From contig NZ_KQ033913.1 of NCBI RefSeq assembly GCF_000969835.1, forward strand, positions 936,194 to 1,000,193: a stretch of 64,000 nucleotides of DNA, in the 5' to 3' direction. A program made the translations under genes and the position numbers. Position 1 is the first letter of the stretch, and each line of letters opens with the position of its first letter. The notes under the pieces are model-generated. The model searched no databases and was not told the origin of the DNA. It saw only the letters and a program-made list of their open reading frames with translations. Below, piece after piece: positions 1 through 7,948 of this stretch. This stretch comes from Parabacteroides goldsteinii DSM 19448 = WAL 12034 (GTDB lineage Bacteria; Bacteroidota; Bacteroidia; Bacteroidales; Tannerellaceae).

Positions 1-882
1 ACCGGCCCACGAAGCCAGGTGCTTTTCGGTTGGAAAGGCTTCCATATCCACACCTATCTCTGCTATCAGATCTTCAACCGTTTTCCGGCTAAGTCCGGGG
101 ATCTTCTGCAAGAGTTCCATCACATTCTCATAAGGAGATAAAACCTCTTTTATACGGCAGGTAAGGTCAGCTATGATGGCTTTCGTCTGTTCCATATCTT
201 TACGGATGGTCTGCAACATATAGATGTGATGCGGTTCTATAAAGCCTTCACAAGCCTGATAAAGAAGTTCCGGACTGGCTTCAAGTTTTTTATGATAGAT
301 GCAAGTTATGTCATCCATTGTTACATGACCCTTATCGATCAACATATCTATCAGCTTGTTCGCCACGACTCCGTCCAGGCTGCACACCACGCTGGAAAGT
401 TTGATGTTACAATCTTCCAGGATACGAACAATACGGTTTTTCTCAGAAGATACATGCTGGATCAACTTGTTACGGTAACGGGTTAAATCACGAAGCTCAC
501 GTTGTTCACGCTCCGGGATATAACTCGGTTTCAACAAACCTGCTAAAAGCAGTTTGCAAATCCAGCCACTATCCTTTTTATCCGTTTTGTGCCCGGGAAC
601 ATACTTGATGTGCCGTGCGTTCACGATCCAGACTTTCATATCAGGACATTCAAGAATCTTATAAACCGGCTTCCGGTAAACACCGGTACTTTCCATGGCT
701 ACATGCGTAATGCCACTGGATAATAACCATTCTTTTAATTCTGTCAAAGAACTACTGAAGGTCTTGTAACTGCGGGTTTCAGTTTTGAGACCTTCGCCAC
801 TTATCGTAGCAACTACCATGTCCTTGTGGACATCTATTCCACAACCCCGGAGGATGACTTGTTCAAAAGGTACTGTTTTCAT
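1..882 (-). CDS. IS110-family transposase (partial, runs off left edge)
   Basis: The reading frame is open from the ATG at 882 to base 1, giving about 294 residues without a stop. The N-terminal DEDD RuvC-like domain is visible: GIDVHKD (residues 14-20), then AMESTG, then the TDKKDS motif, which supply the acidic catalytic residues of DEDD transposases. A coiled-coil spacer follows, then the start of the C-terminal Transposase_20 (helix-hairpin-helix) region, with IPGLSRKTVEDLIAEIG near the window edge. The C-terminal part with the conserved serine lies outside the window. IS110 enzymes move circular intermediates guided by a structured non-coding bridge RNA. The untranslated stretch on the 5' side here is only about 100 bp (883-987). 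The gene lies directly behind the 3' end of the DUF4861-type gene, in the same orientation. The family call is firm; the group (IS110 or IS1111) is open. Confidence 0.9.
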   Translation of the reverse strand, partial: MKTVPFEQVILRGCGIDVHKDMVVATISGEGLKTETRSYKTFSSSLTELKEWLLSSGITHVAMESTGVYRKPVYKILECPDMKVWIVNARHIKYVPGHKTDKKDSGWICKLLLAGLLKPSYIPEREQRELRDLTRYRNKLIQHVSSEKNRIVRILEDCNIKLSSVVCSLDGVVANKLIDMLIDKGHVTMDDITCIYHKKLEASPELLYQACEGFIEPHHIYMLQTIRKDMEQTKAIIADLTCRIKEVLSPYENVMELLQKIPGLSRKTVEDLIAEIGVDMEAFPTEKHLASWAG

Positions 883-987
883 TGCATTCGTTTTTTCGAG
901 TGAATGACACTAAAGTAAACAATACCCCCCTATTTACATTCTCTTGGACGAAATTTATTTCATGGATGTTTCATGATATTTCTTTTT

Positions 988-2196
988 TTACTTTACAGTA
1001 ACCTGTAACGGTTGTTTTACCTTCTGGGCAAAGTCCTGGATATATTTGAACCATTCGGCAGAGTTCTTGAAACCCCATTTGCTCCATCCGGCTCCGGTAT
1101 AATACGTATATTCGTTGCCCGGTGCATAAGTCGCATAAGCCAGTACATGACCGTCTGCTCCTCGTTGTTTTTTCTCAGCGTCGGAGAAGTTTACAGCTTT
1201 CGCATCACTCAGTTTTTCAGGGAAGACGGCTCCGATATAGATTTGTCCGTTTGTCGGGTCTTCCGGGTCGGCGTATGCAATGTAGCCGTTTGCGGCATCA
1301 GCCTGATAGTCTGTGCTCGGCTCGTGCAGTACGATACCGGTTACAAGTGGTGTAGCTTCATTCAGATTGGCAAACGTAAGCGTAATTTTGTTCAACTGCG
1401 AACCGGCATCCAGTGAAAGTATACGTGTTTCGATGATATTGTCATTCTCTTTTACTTTCAGCGGATTGTAAACCAATTTAACAGTGAAACGCAACGGACC
1501 GTTATCCAGAATCTCGTAGTCTTTGTAGCAATACGGATAAACGATGGAATCGTTAGAAAGAAGGGCGGAAGTACCGGCACCCAGTGTCGGGCCTACTTTA
1601 TAATAATCCAGTCCGTTACCATGGTCGATATGGTAGGAAATCGAATTGGCCAGTTCCTGTGCTGCTTTCTTGTCTGTTTTGCGCAGTTCGGCTATTTGGG
1701 CTCTCGATTCCGGGTTCAGTTCAGTCTTATAACGCATGTCTACAACCGGTTCGGAAACACATTTAGTCCAGATATCATATCCGAAAGCTTGTTCGCCGGT
1801 AGCTTGCAAAGCCGGACCATAGGTACGGAAAGCGATACGGTCGTTTTCCCAGGCAATATCGTCCACACGTTCCGGATAGAACTTACCGCAGGCAACTGTG
1901 GCGAAAGCCTCGGGAGTGCCCGGTTTAATCTTATAAGTAACGCTGCTGTTTGCGTTCACATCAACAGGGAAAATAATTTTCTTGTCGTATGTGATCTGAT
2001 AAGGAACCTGCGTCCCGTTATTGTCGGAAATGATGAAAGATTCGCCATTCAGTTTGGCAATGGCATCCATTGAAATTTCTGTGACCTCCTTTGAACGGTC
2101 GATGGCAGACGGGTTCGTAACCGTTACATCTACGCTTTGCTCCTGTGTACAGGCAAATGCGGTAGCTGCTAAAAATAAGCTGATAATCTTTTTCAT
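988..2196 (-). CDS. DUF4861-type lipoprotein/secreted protein
   Basis: A protein of 402 residues. I place the start at 2196 rather than at the longer frame (2295) because MKKIISLFLAATAFAC is a clean signal sequence ending in a probable lipidated Cys. The mature protein has a bacterial Ig-like N-terminal part (TVTNPSAIDRSKEVTEI) followed by a long beta-rich region with a DIWTK motif, an HIDHGNGLDYYKVGPT segment and a C-terminal YYTGAGWSKWGF motif. These match what I know of the DUF4861 family of Bacteroidetes, which is often found near polysaccharide degradation genes; the enzymatic role is not established. No CAZyme neighbour is seen here. The gene ends where the IS110 copy begins, so any downstream partner may have been separated from it. 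Confidence 0.75.
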   Translation of the reverse strand: MKKIISLFLAATAFACTQEQSVDVTVTNPSAIDRSKEVTEISMDAIAKLNGESFIISDNNGTQVPYQITYDKKIIFPVDVNANSSVTYKIKPGTPEAFATVACGKFYPERVDDIAWENDRIAFRTYGPALQATGEQAFGYDIWTKCVSEPVVDMRYKTELNPESRAQIAELRKTDKKAAQELANSISYHIDHGNGLDYYKVGPTLGAGTSALLSNDSIVYPYCYKDYEILDNGPLRFTVKLVYNPLKVKENDNIIETRILSLDAGSQLNKITLTFANLNEATPLVTGIVLHEPSTDYQADAANGYIAYADPEDPTNGQIYIGAVFPEKLSDAKAVNFSDAEKKQRGADGHVLAYATYAPGNEYTYYTGAGWSKWGFKNSAEWFKYIQDFAQKVKQPLQVTVK

Positions 2197-2373
2197 AAAT
2201 AATATATTGTAGTTTATAAATATTTCGCCCTTGTGACAAACAGTTCTAAAACCGGCAGTAAAAGTATGAATATTCGCGAAGTTTACAAAGTTCATCGCCG
2301 GTAAACAACTATTTTTCTACTTAATGGTTGTTCTTGTCATGCAGTAAAATTGTCTTTTCATCGTTTCTATAGT

Positions 2374-3009
2374 ATGAAGTTGAAGCAGTGTTTACTTATT
2401 CTGATGTTGACAGGTATTTTGCCGGTTCAGCTCTATGCACAGCATTGGAGTGAAGAAGATTCGGTGTGGTTGTCGCGTGTTTTATCCGGAAAGGATACGA
2501 TACGTATTAATCCGGAGTTTCAGAAAGCTATCCGCGAAGGTAAATTGATCCATGTGGAAGATGAACCCGGACAGCAGATACTGGAGGCCCCCTCTGAATT
2601 GCCTCTCCTGAAAGATTTCTCCGAATATTTGCATGCAGATACGGATAGCATACATAATAACGTGGATTATAAGTTGATGCCCCCAAGTGTTTACCGTCTC
2701 TATAAGATGGAACTGGATACAATTCCGAAAATAAACAAAGAGGCCTATACGCCTCCTCCCACACGGCTTATCGACAAAAAAGAGATACAGATAGGCAAGC
2801 TGCCGGTAACGGCTGCGGCAGGAGGGAGGAACCTGTATTCTTCAGATGTGGTAAAAGACGGACAGAAGCGGGGAACCGTGGGCGGGTCCGTCAAACTCTA
2901 TTTTTCTCTGGACGATATCTTGAAATGGATATTTTCGAAAGAGGAAAGGAATAAGCGGAGGAACCGTAAACGTGATGATACCTGGCGTTACTATAATGCC
3001 ATGCCCTGA
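2374..3009 (+). CDS. Exported protein of unknown function (possibly DUF4858-like)
   Basis: A protein of 211 residues from the ATG at 2374, chosen because MKLKQCLLILMLTGILPVQLYAQ-type residues form a signal peptide with an AxA-like cleavage site; an upstream ATG at 2350 would add eight non-signal residues. The mature part is soluble, with a proline-rich middle (about residues 115-135, YTPPPT) and a very basic C-terminal tail (about 185-205, rich in Arg and Lys). No catalytic motif is visible. It resembles small Bacteroidales exported proteins annotated DUF4858, but I am not certain of that name. It is divergently transcribed from the DUF4861-type gene across a 177-bp intergenic region, and is followed by another small lipoprotein gene after 121 bp. 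Confidence 0.55.
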   Translation: MKLKQCLLILMLTGILPVQLYAQHWSEEDSVWLSRVLSGKDTIRINPEFQKAIREGKLIHVEDEPGQQILEAPSELPLLKDFSEYLHADTDSIHNNVDYKLMPPSVYRLYKMELDTIPKINKEAYTPPPTRLIDKKEIQIGKLPVTAAAGGRNLYSSDVVKDGQKRGTVGGSVKLYFSLDDILKWIFSKEERNKRRNRKRDDTWRYYNAMP

Positions 3010-3130
3010 CAGGTTTACTTTTTCTTCCGGAATGATTTGTGCATCCAATTTAAAATGCTAATTTTGAGACTGCTATTTCTCTGTTCCTGAATTTATTCCG
3101 TGCAGATACAGTAGTCTAAATGATAGTCTG

Positions 3131-3628
3131 ATGAAAAAGTTATGTTACTTCATATCATTTTTGTTCTTATTGCTGACGTTTGCCGGCTGTGAGAATGACG
3201 GTACGCTGAATGAAAACTCTGAAATAGTTGTGGTCGGTTTAGGTCATAAGGTTTATAACCTGCCTTTAGGAAATGAAATCCTTTTTACAGGAAACGATAT
3301 AAAATGGTTTAACAGAGATACCAGAGAAATCAGGTTCTACGACCATTCGGTATTTAAGGAAAAGCTGGAGCAGTATGAAAAGATACTTGTTATATTGGCC
3401 GATACGGAGTTGTTTACGGCGACCAATGTCTCCGATGTGATGGCGAGTGTGAGTACGGTTTATAACGACCTGGTGTTGTATTATGATACTGCTGAGGATA
3501 AATACTATCTGAATGACAGTTATCCGGCAAATATCGATGTGGAACAAGTCCGGTTGAACACAGAAATACGTGAAGAAAACTGGGGATTATTCCTTTACCA
3601 GTTAGGGATAGAAGGCCGCCTCAAATAA
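3131..3628 (+). CDS. Small lipoprotein of unknown function
   Basis: A protein of 165 residues. It begins with MKKLCYFISFLFLLLTFAGC, a signal sequence with a good lipobox (TFAGC, Cys20), so the product is predicted to be a lipid-anchored envelope protein. The mature part is acidic and mixed alpha/beta, with no Cys after the anchor and no recognised catalytic motif. I do not recognise the family. It stands alone on the plus strand and is followed within 4 bp by a strong hairpin (3632-3666) that separates it from the convergent ferredoxin/GNAT genes. Confidence 0.65.
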   Translation: MKKLCYFISFLFLLLTFAGCENDGTLNENSEIVVVGLGHKVYNLPLGNEILFTGNDIKWFNRDTREIRFYDHSVFKEKLEQYEKILVILADTELFTATNVSDVMASVSTVYNDLVLYYDTAEDKYYLNDSYPANIDVEQVRLNTEIREENWGLFLYQLGIEGRLK

Positions 3629-3631
3629 AAA

Positions 3632-3666
3632 ACTTCCGCCGGCCTGTGAACGAGCCCGACGGAAGT
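3632..3666. terminator. Intrinsic terminator between convergent genes
   Basis: ACTTCCG (3632-3638) pairs with CGGAAGT (3660-3666). On the minus strand the stem is followed by a T-rich run (TTTTTTATTT), which makes it a good rho-independent terminator for the ferredoxin gene that ends at 3699. For the plus-strand lipoprotein gene the downstream sequence is only moderately T-rich. Confidence 0.75.
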
Positions 3667-3698
3667 CAGTAATTAAGTTATAGCATTTATTTATTTAC

Positions 3699-3926
3699 CT
3701 ATTCTTCTTCTTTTTTATTAAGCCTGTAACTAAGTGCTCCCGACGGGCATTTGTTGATCTGTGCGATCAATTCATCGGTGGTTGCATTTTCTATTTTCAC
3801 CCAGGGTCTTTCCTTGGGGTTATATACCTGTGGCAATGTTTTTACACAAATACCCGAATGCTGACAAAGGTCAGGCTGCCATATAATTGTCAGTTCGCCG
3901 TTTGAATATTCAATTTTCTTTCCCAT
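3699..3926 (-). CDS. Divergent 4Fe-4S ferredoxin-like protein (Fer4_19)
   Basis: A protein of 75 residues with the divergent mono-cluster ferredoxin pattern: DLCQHSGICV near residues 19-28 and NKCPSGALSY near residues 58-67. These provide the Cys ligands of a single [4Fe-4S]-type cluster, with the CPxGA segment typical of Fer4_19 (PF06902) proteins. The tail KKEEE is acidic. It lies 12 bp behind the GNAT acetyltransferase gene and is almost certainly cotranscribed with it. Pairs of a small GNAT protein and this ferredoxin type are seen in other Bacteroidetes, where electron partner and role are unknown. The terminator at 3632-3666 closes the unit. Confidence 0.85.
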   Translation of the reverse strand: MGKKIEYSNGELTIIWQPDLCQHSGICVKTLPQVYNPKERPWVKIENATTDELIAQINKCPSGALSYRLNKKEEE

Positions 3927-3938
3927 ATCTATATCGCT

Positions 3939-4238
3939 TTATCCTATGTTAATACCTCTCATTACTATGCGTCGCCAGTCCGGATGCTTTTGGATGTATC
4001 CGGCAACGAAGGGACACAACGGAACCAGGCGCAATTCTTGTTTTTCTATATCCTTCAGCACTTTTTCAGCCAGTTGGCTGCCGACACCTTTCCCTTCGAG
4101 GGCTACGGGCACTTCGGTGTGTGTAAGGTATATCTCGCCGTTCTTGGTTTTTATATACTCAATTTTCGGAACGTATTTGCCAATGTGAAATTCGTATTGG
4201 TGTCTCTCTTCGTTATCAATTAATTCATAATCGTCCAT
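3939..4238 (-). CDS. Small GNAT-family N-acetyltransferase (YidJ/YjdJ-like, Acetyltransf_CG)
   Basis: A protein of 99 residues. The short GNAT fold is shown by the beta-strands carrying IYLTHTEVP, the acetyl-CoA pyrophosphate loop EGKGVGSQLAEKVL (residues about 48-61), and the C-terminal LVPLCPFVAGYIQKHPDW, which is diagnostic of the minimal Acetyltransf_CG family (PF14542). The substrate is unknown. It is first in a two-gene unit with the ferredoxin-like gene (12-bp gap). No good promoter box was picked out in the 336 bp between it and the divergent winged-helix gene, although that region holds a large palindrome. Confidence 0.85.
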   Translation of the reverse strand: MDDYELIDNEERHQYEFHIGKYVPKIEYIKTKNGEIYLTHTEVPVALEGKGVGSQLAEKVLKDIEKQELRLVPLCPFVAGYIQKHPDWRRIVMRGINIG

Positions 4239-4574
4239 ATCGCCTAATTGTTTTATTTGATTCTATATAATTCAAACAGTTTAGGGAAAGGCTTTGTTTA
4301 CGGTTCCCTACAATTCTTTTTATCAGAAAAACGAATGACGGAAGTTGCTGATTGTAAGCCTAAAGCTTGTTTGTCTTTCAATTTATATTGAATAAGTGTG
4401 GTTTTTGTGAAACATTTTTAGCGTCAAGGTTGTTTCATTTATAAAGCAAAGTCATTTGTTTTGTGCGAAAGTTGAGTAATAATGGTATAAGTAACTAATA
4501 TAGGAGTCAAATGGAACATGTCCGTTTGATCCATTATTATTAGTTTTAGGTCACATATCAAAAAATGGAGTGTT
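4239..4574. other. Intergenic region, 336 bp, between divergent genes
   Basis: AT-rich sequence with no coding potential on either strand. It holds the promoters of the GNAT/ferredoxin unit (minus) and the winged-helix gene (plus). The only structure I can support is the long imperfect palindrome at 4494-4544, described separately. Confidence 0.6.
4494..4544 (+). promoter_or_regulatory. Two-tier palindrome in the leader of the winged-helix gene
   Basis: The outer arms ACTAATA (4494-4500) and TATTAGT (4538-4544) enclose the inner arms TCAAATGGA (4507-4515) and TCCGTTTGA (4521-4529), which pair with one T-G wobble around a 5-nt loop. It lies 30 bp before the start at 4575. It could be an operator for the winged-helix product or an RNA structure in its leader; it lacks a T-run, so it is not a good terminator. 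Confidence 0.5.
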
Positions 4575-4802
4575 ATGAATAAGAATGACGTTGGTTCAAG
4601 TGCTGGTCAGATCTGGCGCTTGCTCGCAGAGAGAGGTAACATGTCTATCAGAAAGATTGGAGAGATGACTCATTGTAAGGAGTCTGTTATTTTTCTCGCA
4701 TTGGGTTGGTTGGCCCGGGAAAACAAAGTACGTTTTTGTAGTGATGGCAGTGGGATGCTATCTGTCGAAGTAAATATTCCGCTAACAGAGACGTATTATT
4801 GA
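4575..4802 (+). CDS. Winged helix-turn-helix protein (DUF2582-like)
   Basis: A protein of 75 residues. GQIWRLLAERGNMSIRKI forms the first helices, TMxxCKESVIFLALGWLARENKV-type sequence forms the turn and recognition helix (about residues 33-53), and VRFCSDGSGMLSV forms the beta wing. This is the winged-helix fold of DUF2582 (PF10771), small proteins common in Bacteroidales. It is probably a DNA-binding regulator, with unknown target. The gene is monocistronic, with a palindromic leader upstream and a strong hairpin (4822-4878) downstream that also backs the convergent efflux operon. Confidence 0.8.
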   Translation: MNKNDVGSSAGQIWRLLAERGNMSIRKIGEMTHCKESVIFLALGWLARENKVRFCSDGSGMLSVEVNIPLTETYY

Positions 4803-4821
4803 TAGGAAGAGGATAATTTTT

Positions 4822-4878
4822 GAAGCGCAAACGGGAAAGGGATACAAAATGAATTGTAGCCCTTTTTGTTTGCGCTTC
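4822..4878. terminator. Large hairpin between convergent genes
   Basis: The arm GAAGCGCAAAC-GGGAAAGGG (from 4822) pairs with CCCTTTTTGTTTGCGCTTC ending at 4878, giving a stem of roughly 18 bp with a small bulge. It lies 20 bp past the stop of the winged-helix gene and 6 bp past the stop of the efflux adaptor gene on the opposite strand. It probably terminates both transcripts, though no long T-run follows on either side. Confidence 0.65.
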
Positions 4879-4884
4879 ACTCTT

Positions 4885-6465
4885 CTATTGACGGTACTTG
4901 CAGCAAGCCGGGAGCTTGTTGTAAACACTGTCGTCTGCTTTATACTTATCGTTGTCGTGCCCGGCTTTGGCTATCGCTTTGGCAATGGCATCAGCAGAGG
5001 TCTGTTCCGGGTTGAATTGCAGATGGACCATTTGCGCTTCTTTATCCCATGAGGCGGAAGTGACTCCTTTTACGCTTTTGGCAGCATCTTCAATTCGTTG
5101 CTTGCACATGTCGCAGGCTCCTTTTACTCCGAACATAGCATGTTCACTTTGAGTTGGGTGAGCCGTGTTTCCGTCATTATTCATCATGGATGTTTTTCCT
5201 TCCAACTGTGCACTGGCGTCGATAGAGAAAACGCCATTGGTTACAATTTCTTCTCCATCCGAAAGTCCTTTCAGTATCACATAGGCATTGCCTAACGACG
5301 GTCCCAGTTCCACTTCACGCATTTGGAATGTCGGGGTAGACATGTCCGGTCGTTTGACGTAAACGATAGACCGCTTGCCTGTCCAGAGTACGGCTGTCTG
5401 GGGAACGATAATCTGATCTTTATATCCTTTCAGGGGAGCGTCGACGATGGCTGTCGCATACATCTCCGGTTTCAGTTCCATACTCGGATTTGCTACTTCG
5501 ACACGAACACGGGAAGTACGGCTGGTCGGGTTGACAATCGGATCGATAAAGGCAATACGCCCTTTAAATACTTTGCCGGGGAAAGCCTGCATGGTGAATG
5601 AGACCGGATCTCCCTTGCTCAGGAAGGGCAGGTCTGTTTCATAGGCATCGAACATGGCCCATACCTTTGAAAGGTTGACAACATCGAATAGTACGGCTCC
5701 CTGCGAAACATAATCCCCCTGGCTGACCCGTTTCGACATAACGATACCGCTTGTATTCGATTTAATCTCTACGGTAGGAGAGGTGGTGCCGGATTGTTCG
5801 ATAGCCGTTATCTGAGCATCCGTCATCTTCCAGAGTTGCAGTTTCTCGCGGGCAGCTTTGATTAAGGCGGGTTGCTGCATTTTGATCGCTTCCAGTAATT
5901 CCTGTTGTGCCGTAAATAATTCCGGCGAGTATAGGGTGGCCAGCGTTTGTCCGGCACGGACCGTTTCGCCGGTAAAATCGACAGCCAGACTTTCTATGCG
6001 GCCTCCCACATGGGCGGTTTGCGATTGCAGGCTCCGTTCGTCCGGTGCTATTTTACCGTACAGGCGCACTTCTTTAACCGGGTTTTCTTTGCTGACACGT
6101 GAGGTTTGCACATTAGCCAGTGCTATTGCTTCTTCCGATAACTGGATGGCGGAAGGGTCTACATTCTCGTGGCTATTACTGCTTTTGCGTAAAGGAATCA
6201 GGTCCATACCGCATATCGGGCATTTTCCCGGTTTATCCTGTTTGATTTGGGGATGCATGGAGCAGGTCCATACGCCGTTTTCATCCTGTTGCAGGTCATG
6301 ACTGTGGGTGTGTTCCGCAATGCTGTCATGGCTATGGTATTCGTCGTTTACCTGGGGTGTTGTGGAGGATGGACTGAAGAATAACCAGCCCAGAAATAAA
6401 CCGGCCATTACAAACAGGATATATTGTACTTGTTTGGCTTTAAACCATTCTTTTATCTTTTTCAT
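4885..6465 (-). CDS. Heavy-metal efflux RND periplasmic adaptor (CusB-like) with HMBD and HMA domains
   Basis: A protein of 526 residues, the membrane-fusion subunit linking the RND pump to the outer-membrane channel. An N-terminal membrane anchor (about residues 14-32) is followed by a His-rich stretch (44-57), then a heavy-metal binding domain with Cys68, Met70, His71, Cys82 and Cys85 (TCSMHP...CPICGMDL). The lipoyl/beta-barrel adaptor core occupies about 110-420. The C-terminal 75 residues form an HMA-type metallochaperone domain (GACDMC, Cys451 and Cys454) ending with a CC pair (about 521-522). It is third in the efflux operon, 4 bp after the TolC-like gene. The domains suggest copper or silver; other soft metals cannot be excluded. 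Confidence 0.9.
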   Translation of the reverse strand: MKKIKEWFKAKQVQYILFVMAGLFLGWLFFSPSSTTPQVNDEYHSHDSIAEHTHSHDLQQDENGVWTCSMHPQIKQDKPGKCPICGMDLIPLRKSSNSHENVDPSAIQLSEEAIALANVQTSRVSKENPVKEVRLYGKIAPDERSLQSQTAHVGGRIESLAVDFTGETVRAGQTLATLYSPELFTAQQELLEAIKMQQPALIKAAREKLQLWKMTDAQITAIEQSGTTSPTVEIKSNTSGIVMSKRVSQGDYVSQGAVLFDVVNLSKVWAMFDAYETDLPFLSKGDPVSFTMQAFPGKVFKGRIAFIDPIVNPTSRTSRVRVEVANPSMELKPEMYATAIVDAPLKGYKDQIIVPQTAVLWTGKRSIVYVKRPDMSTPTFQMREVELGPSLGNAYVILKGLSDGEEIVTNGVFSIDASAQLEGKTSMMNNDGNTAHPTQSEHAMFGVKGACDMCKQRIEDAAKSVKGVTSASWDKEAQMVHLQFNPEQTSADAIAKAIAKAGHDNDKYKADDSVYNKLPACCKYRQ

Positions 6466-6469
6466 GTCT

Positions 6470-7948
6470 TTATTCGTTTATTGAGGTTGCTACTAATTTT
6501 TCCATGCCGGCTATCCTTGTATTGTATTCGGCAATAGCTTCGCTTTTCTTGAGGCGGTAATCCAAAAGCTGGCGTTCTACCTGTATGACATCTGTCAGAC
6601 TGGTTGTTCCGGCGGAAAATTCCCGGACAATCAGTTGCCAGGTGGATAATGAGAGTTCCTGCTGCTTTTGGTAAAGAGCTATTTTCCGGGATGCATCCGC
6701 CAACTGTTGTTTAACCGTCTGGTATTCGGATTGCAGCTGATTCAGCGTATTTTCGTATTTCAGTTCGCTTGCCTGGCGGTAGTGCCGGCTTTCCTTTTGT
6801 TGTGCCTGATACTTTTTACGGAAGATAGGAATACTGATTTTAAACATAGGCATGACCATATCCATACCGTTCATGTTATCCATAACCATACTGTTATTCG
6901 ATTTCCCGACCAGTGAATATTGCAGGCCGATTCCAAACATCGGATAACTCATCTTTTTATCCATCTCTGCTTTTGCCCGGTAGGCATTCGCTTCGGCTTC
7001 GAGCATCGACAACATTGGGTTGGCTATAATGATACTGTCGGTCATGGCCTGGTCGTCAATCAGGAAATGCAGTTGTCGCAAAGAATCGGGAACAGCAACC
7101 CTCATATCCTGTCTGCGGTTTAACAAGGCATTGAAACGTGCTTCGGCAGCCGTTCTGTTGGAGGCTATGAGCTCCAGATTATTCTGAAGTTCCGCTTTTT
7201 CTATCTGTATGCGCAGTACGTCCGACATGGTGCCTGAAGAACTGCCGGTACCCATGGAACTACCCATAGGACCGGAAGCCATTCCCTGCATAGAGGCATT
7301 CCCGGCCGGACTTCCTTGTGGCGTTGCCTGGGAGCTGCTTCCCATTCCTCCCATGTTATCCATACTGTTTCCATTGGAAGCGGGGGGAGTAACGACATTG
7401 CCTGTTATGGGGGGAACTGTGGAGGCTGGTGCATTGGCCGACGGTGCGGAATAACGGTTGAGTGCCAATTTCTCCAATTGTTCCAATAAAGCAAGATTAG
7501 CTTGCGTGTTCTTATATTGTTCGTTGAGGTTACATAACTGGTACCACTGGCTCTTTACTTCATAAAACAGATTGTTCCTGGCTTCACGGAATTGCTCGTA
7601 GGCCATGCGTGACATTTCGGTCGCCTCATTGCGGGCCGCTTTACGCGTTCCGAACCAGGGGAACATCTGCATCAGGGTAAAGTCGGCAATCTGTTTACCG
7701 CTCAGTGTCTCCATCGGTTTGACAAAAACACCGATATCCAGTTCCGGGTCTTCGTAAGCTCCTGCCTGTGGAATCTTTTCCAGTGAAGCCTTATAGAGGG
7801 CAAAGTTGGAGTTTACCAACGGGTTGTTGCGTGCGGCTATCTCCAGATACCACGCCAGGCTGTCCGTCTGCTGTGAAAATGCCGGAAGGAGACCGAGCAG
7901 CAAGGCTATTCCTGTTATATATGCTTGTATTTTTATCTTATTTCTCAT
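6470..7948 (-). CDS. TolC-family outer-membrane efflux channel (CusC/CzcC-like) with Met-rich insert
   Basis: A protein of 492 residues with a signal peptide (MRNKIKIQAY..., cleavage near AFSQQ) and two outer-membrane efflux protein repeats of long alpha-helices, the second ending at VQVERQLLDYRLKKSEAIAEYNTRIAGMEKL-type sequence. Between the repeats (about residues 168-242) sits a low-complexity Gly/Ser/Pro/Ala insert with eight Met residues, including MDNMGGMG and MQGMASGPMGSSMG, and a second Met cluster (MVMDNMNGMDMVMPM) lies near residue 355. Met clusters in periplasmic parts of Cus-type systems bind Cu(I) or Ag(I), so a metal-relay role is plausible. The start overlaps the end of the pump gene by 11 bp, indicating coupled translation. 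Confidence 0.88.
   Translation of the reverse strand: MRNKIKIQAYITGIALLLGLLPAFSQQTDSLAWYLEIAARNNPLVNSNFALYKASLEKIPQAGAYEDPELDIGVFVKPMETLSGKQIADFTLMQMFPWFGTRKAARNEATEMSRMAYEQFREARNNLFYEVKSQWYQLCNLNEQYKNTQANLALLEQLEKLALNRYSAPSANAPASTVPPITGNVVTPPASNGNSMDNMGGMGSSSQATPQGSPAGNASMQGMASGPMGSSMGTGSSSGTMSDVLRIQIEKAELQNNLELIASNRTAAEARFNALLNRRQDMRVAVPDSLRQLHFLIDDQAMTDSIIIANPMLSMLEAEANAYRAKAEMDKKMSYPMFGIGLQYSLVGKSNNSMVMDNMNGMDMVMPMFKISIPIFRKKYQAQQKESRHYRQASELKYENTLNQLQSEYQTVKQQLADASRKIALYQKQQELSLSTWQLIVREFSAGTTSLTDVIQVERQLLDYRLKKSEAIAEYNTRIAGMEKLVATSINE

Noticed and set aside
226..486. Small plus-strand frame in the left end
   Set aside because: It is antisense to the IS110 transposase frame, which carries the DEDD motifs.
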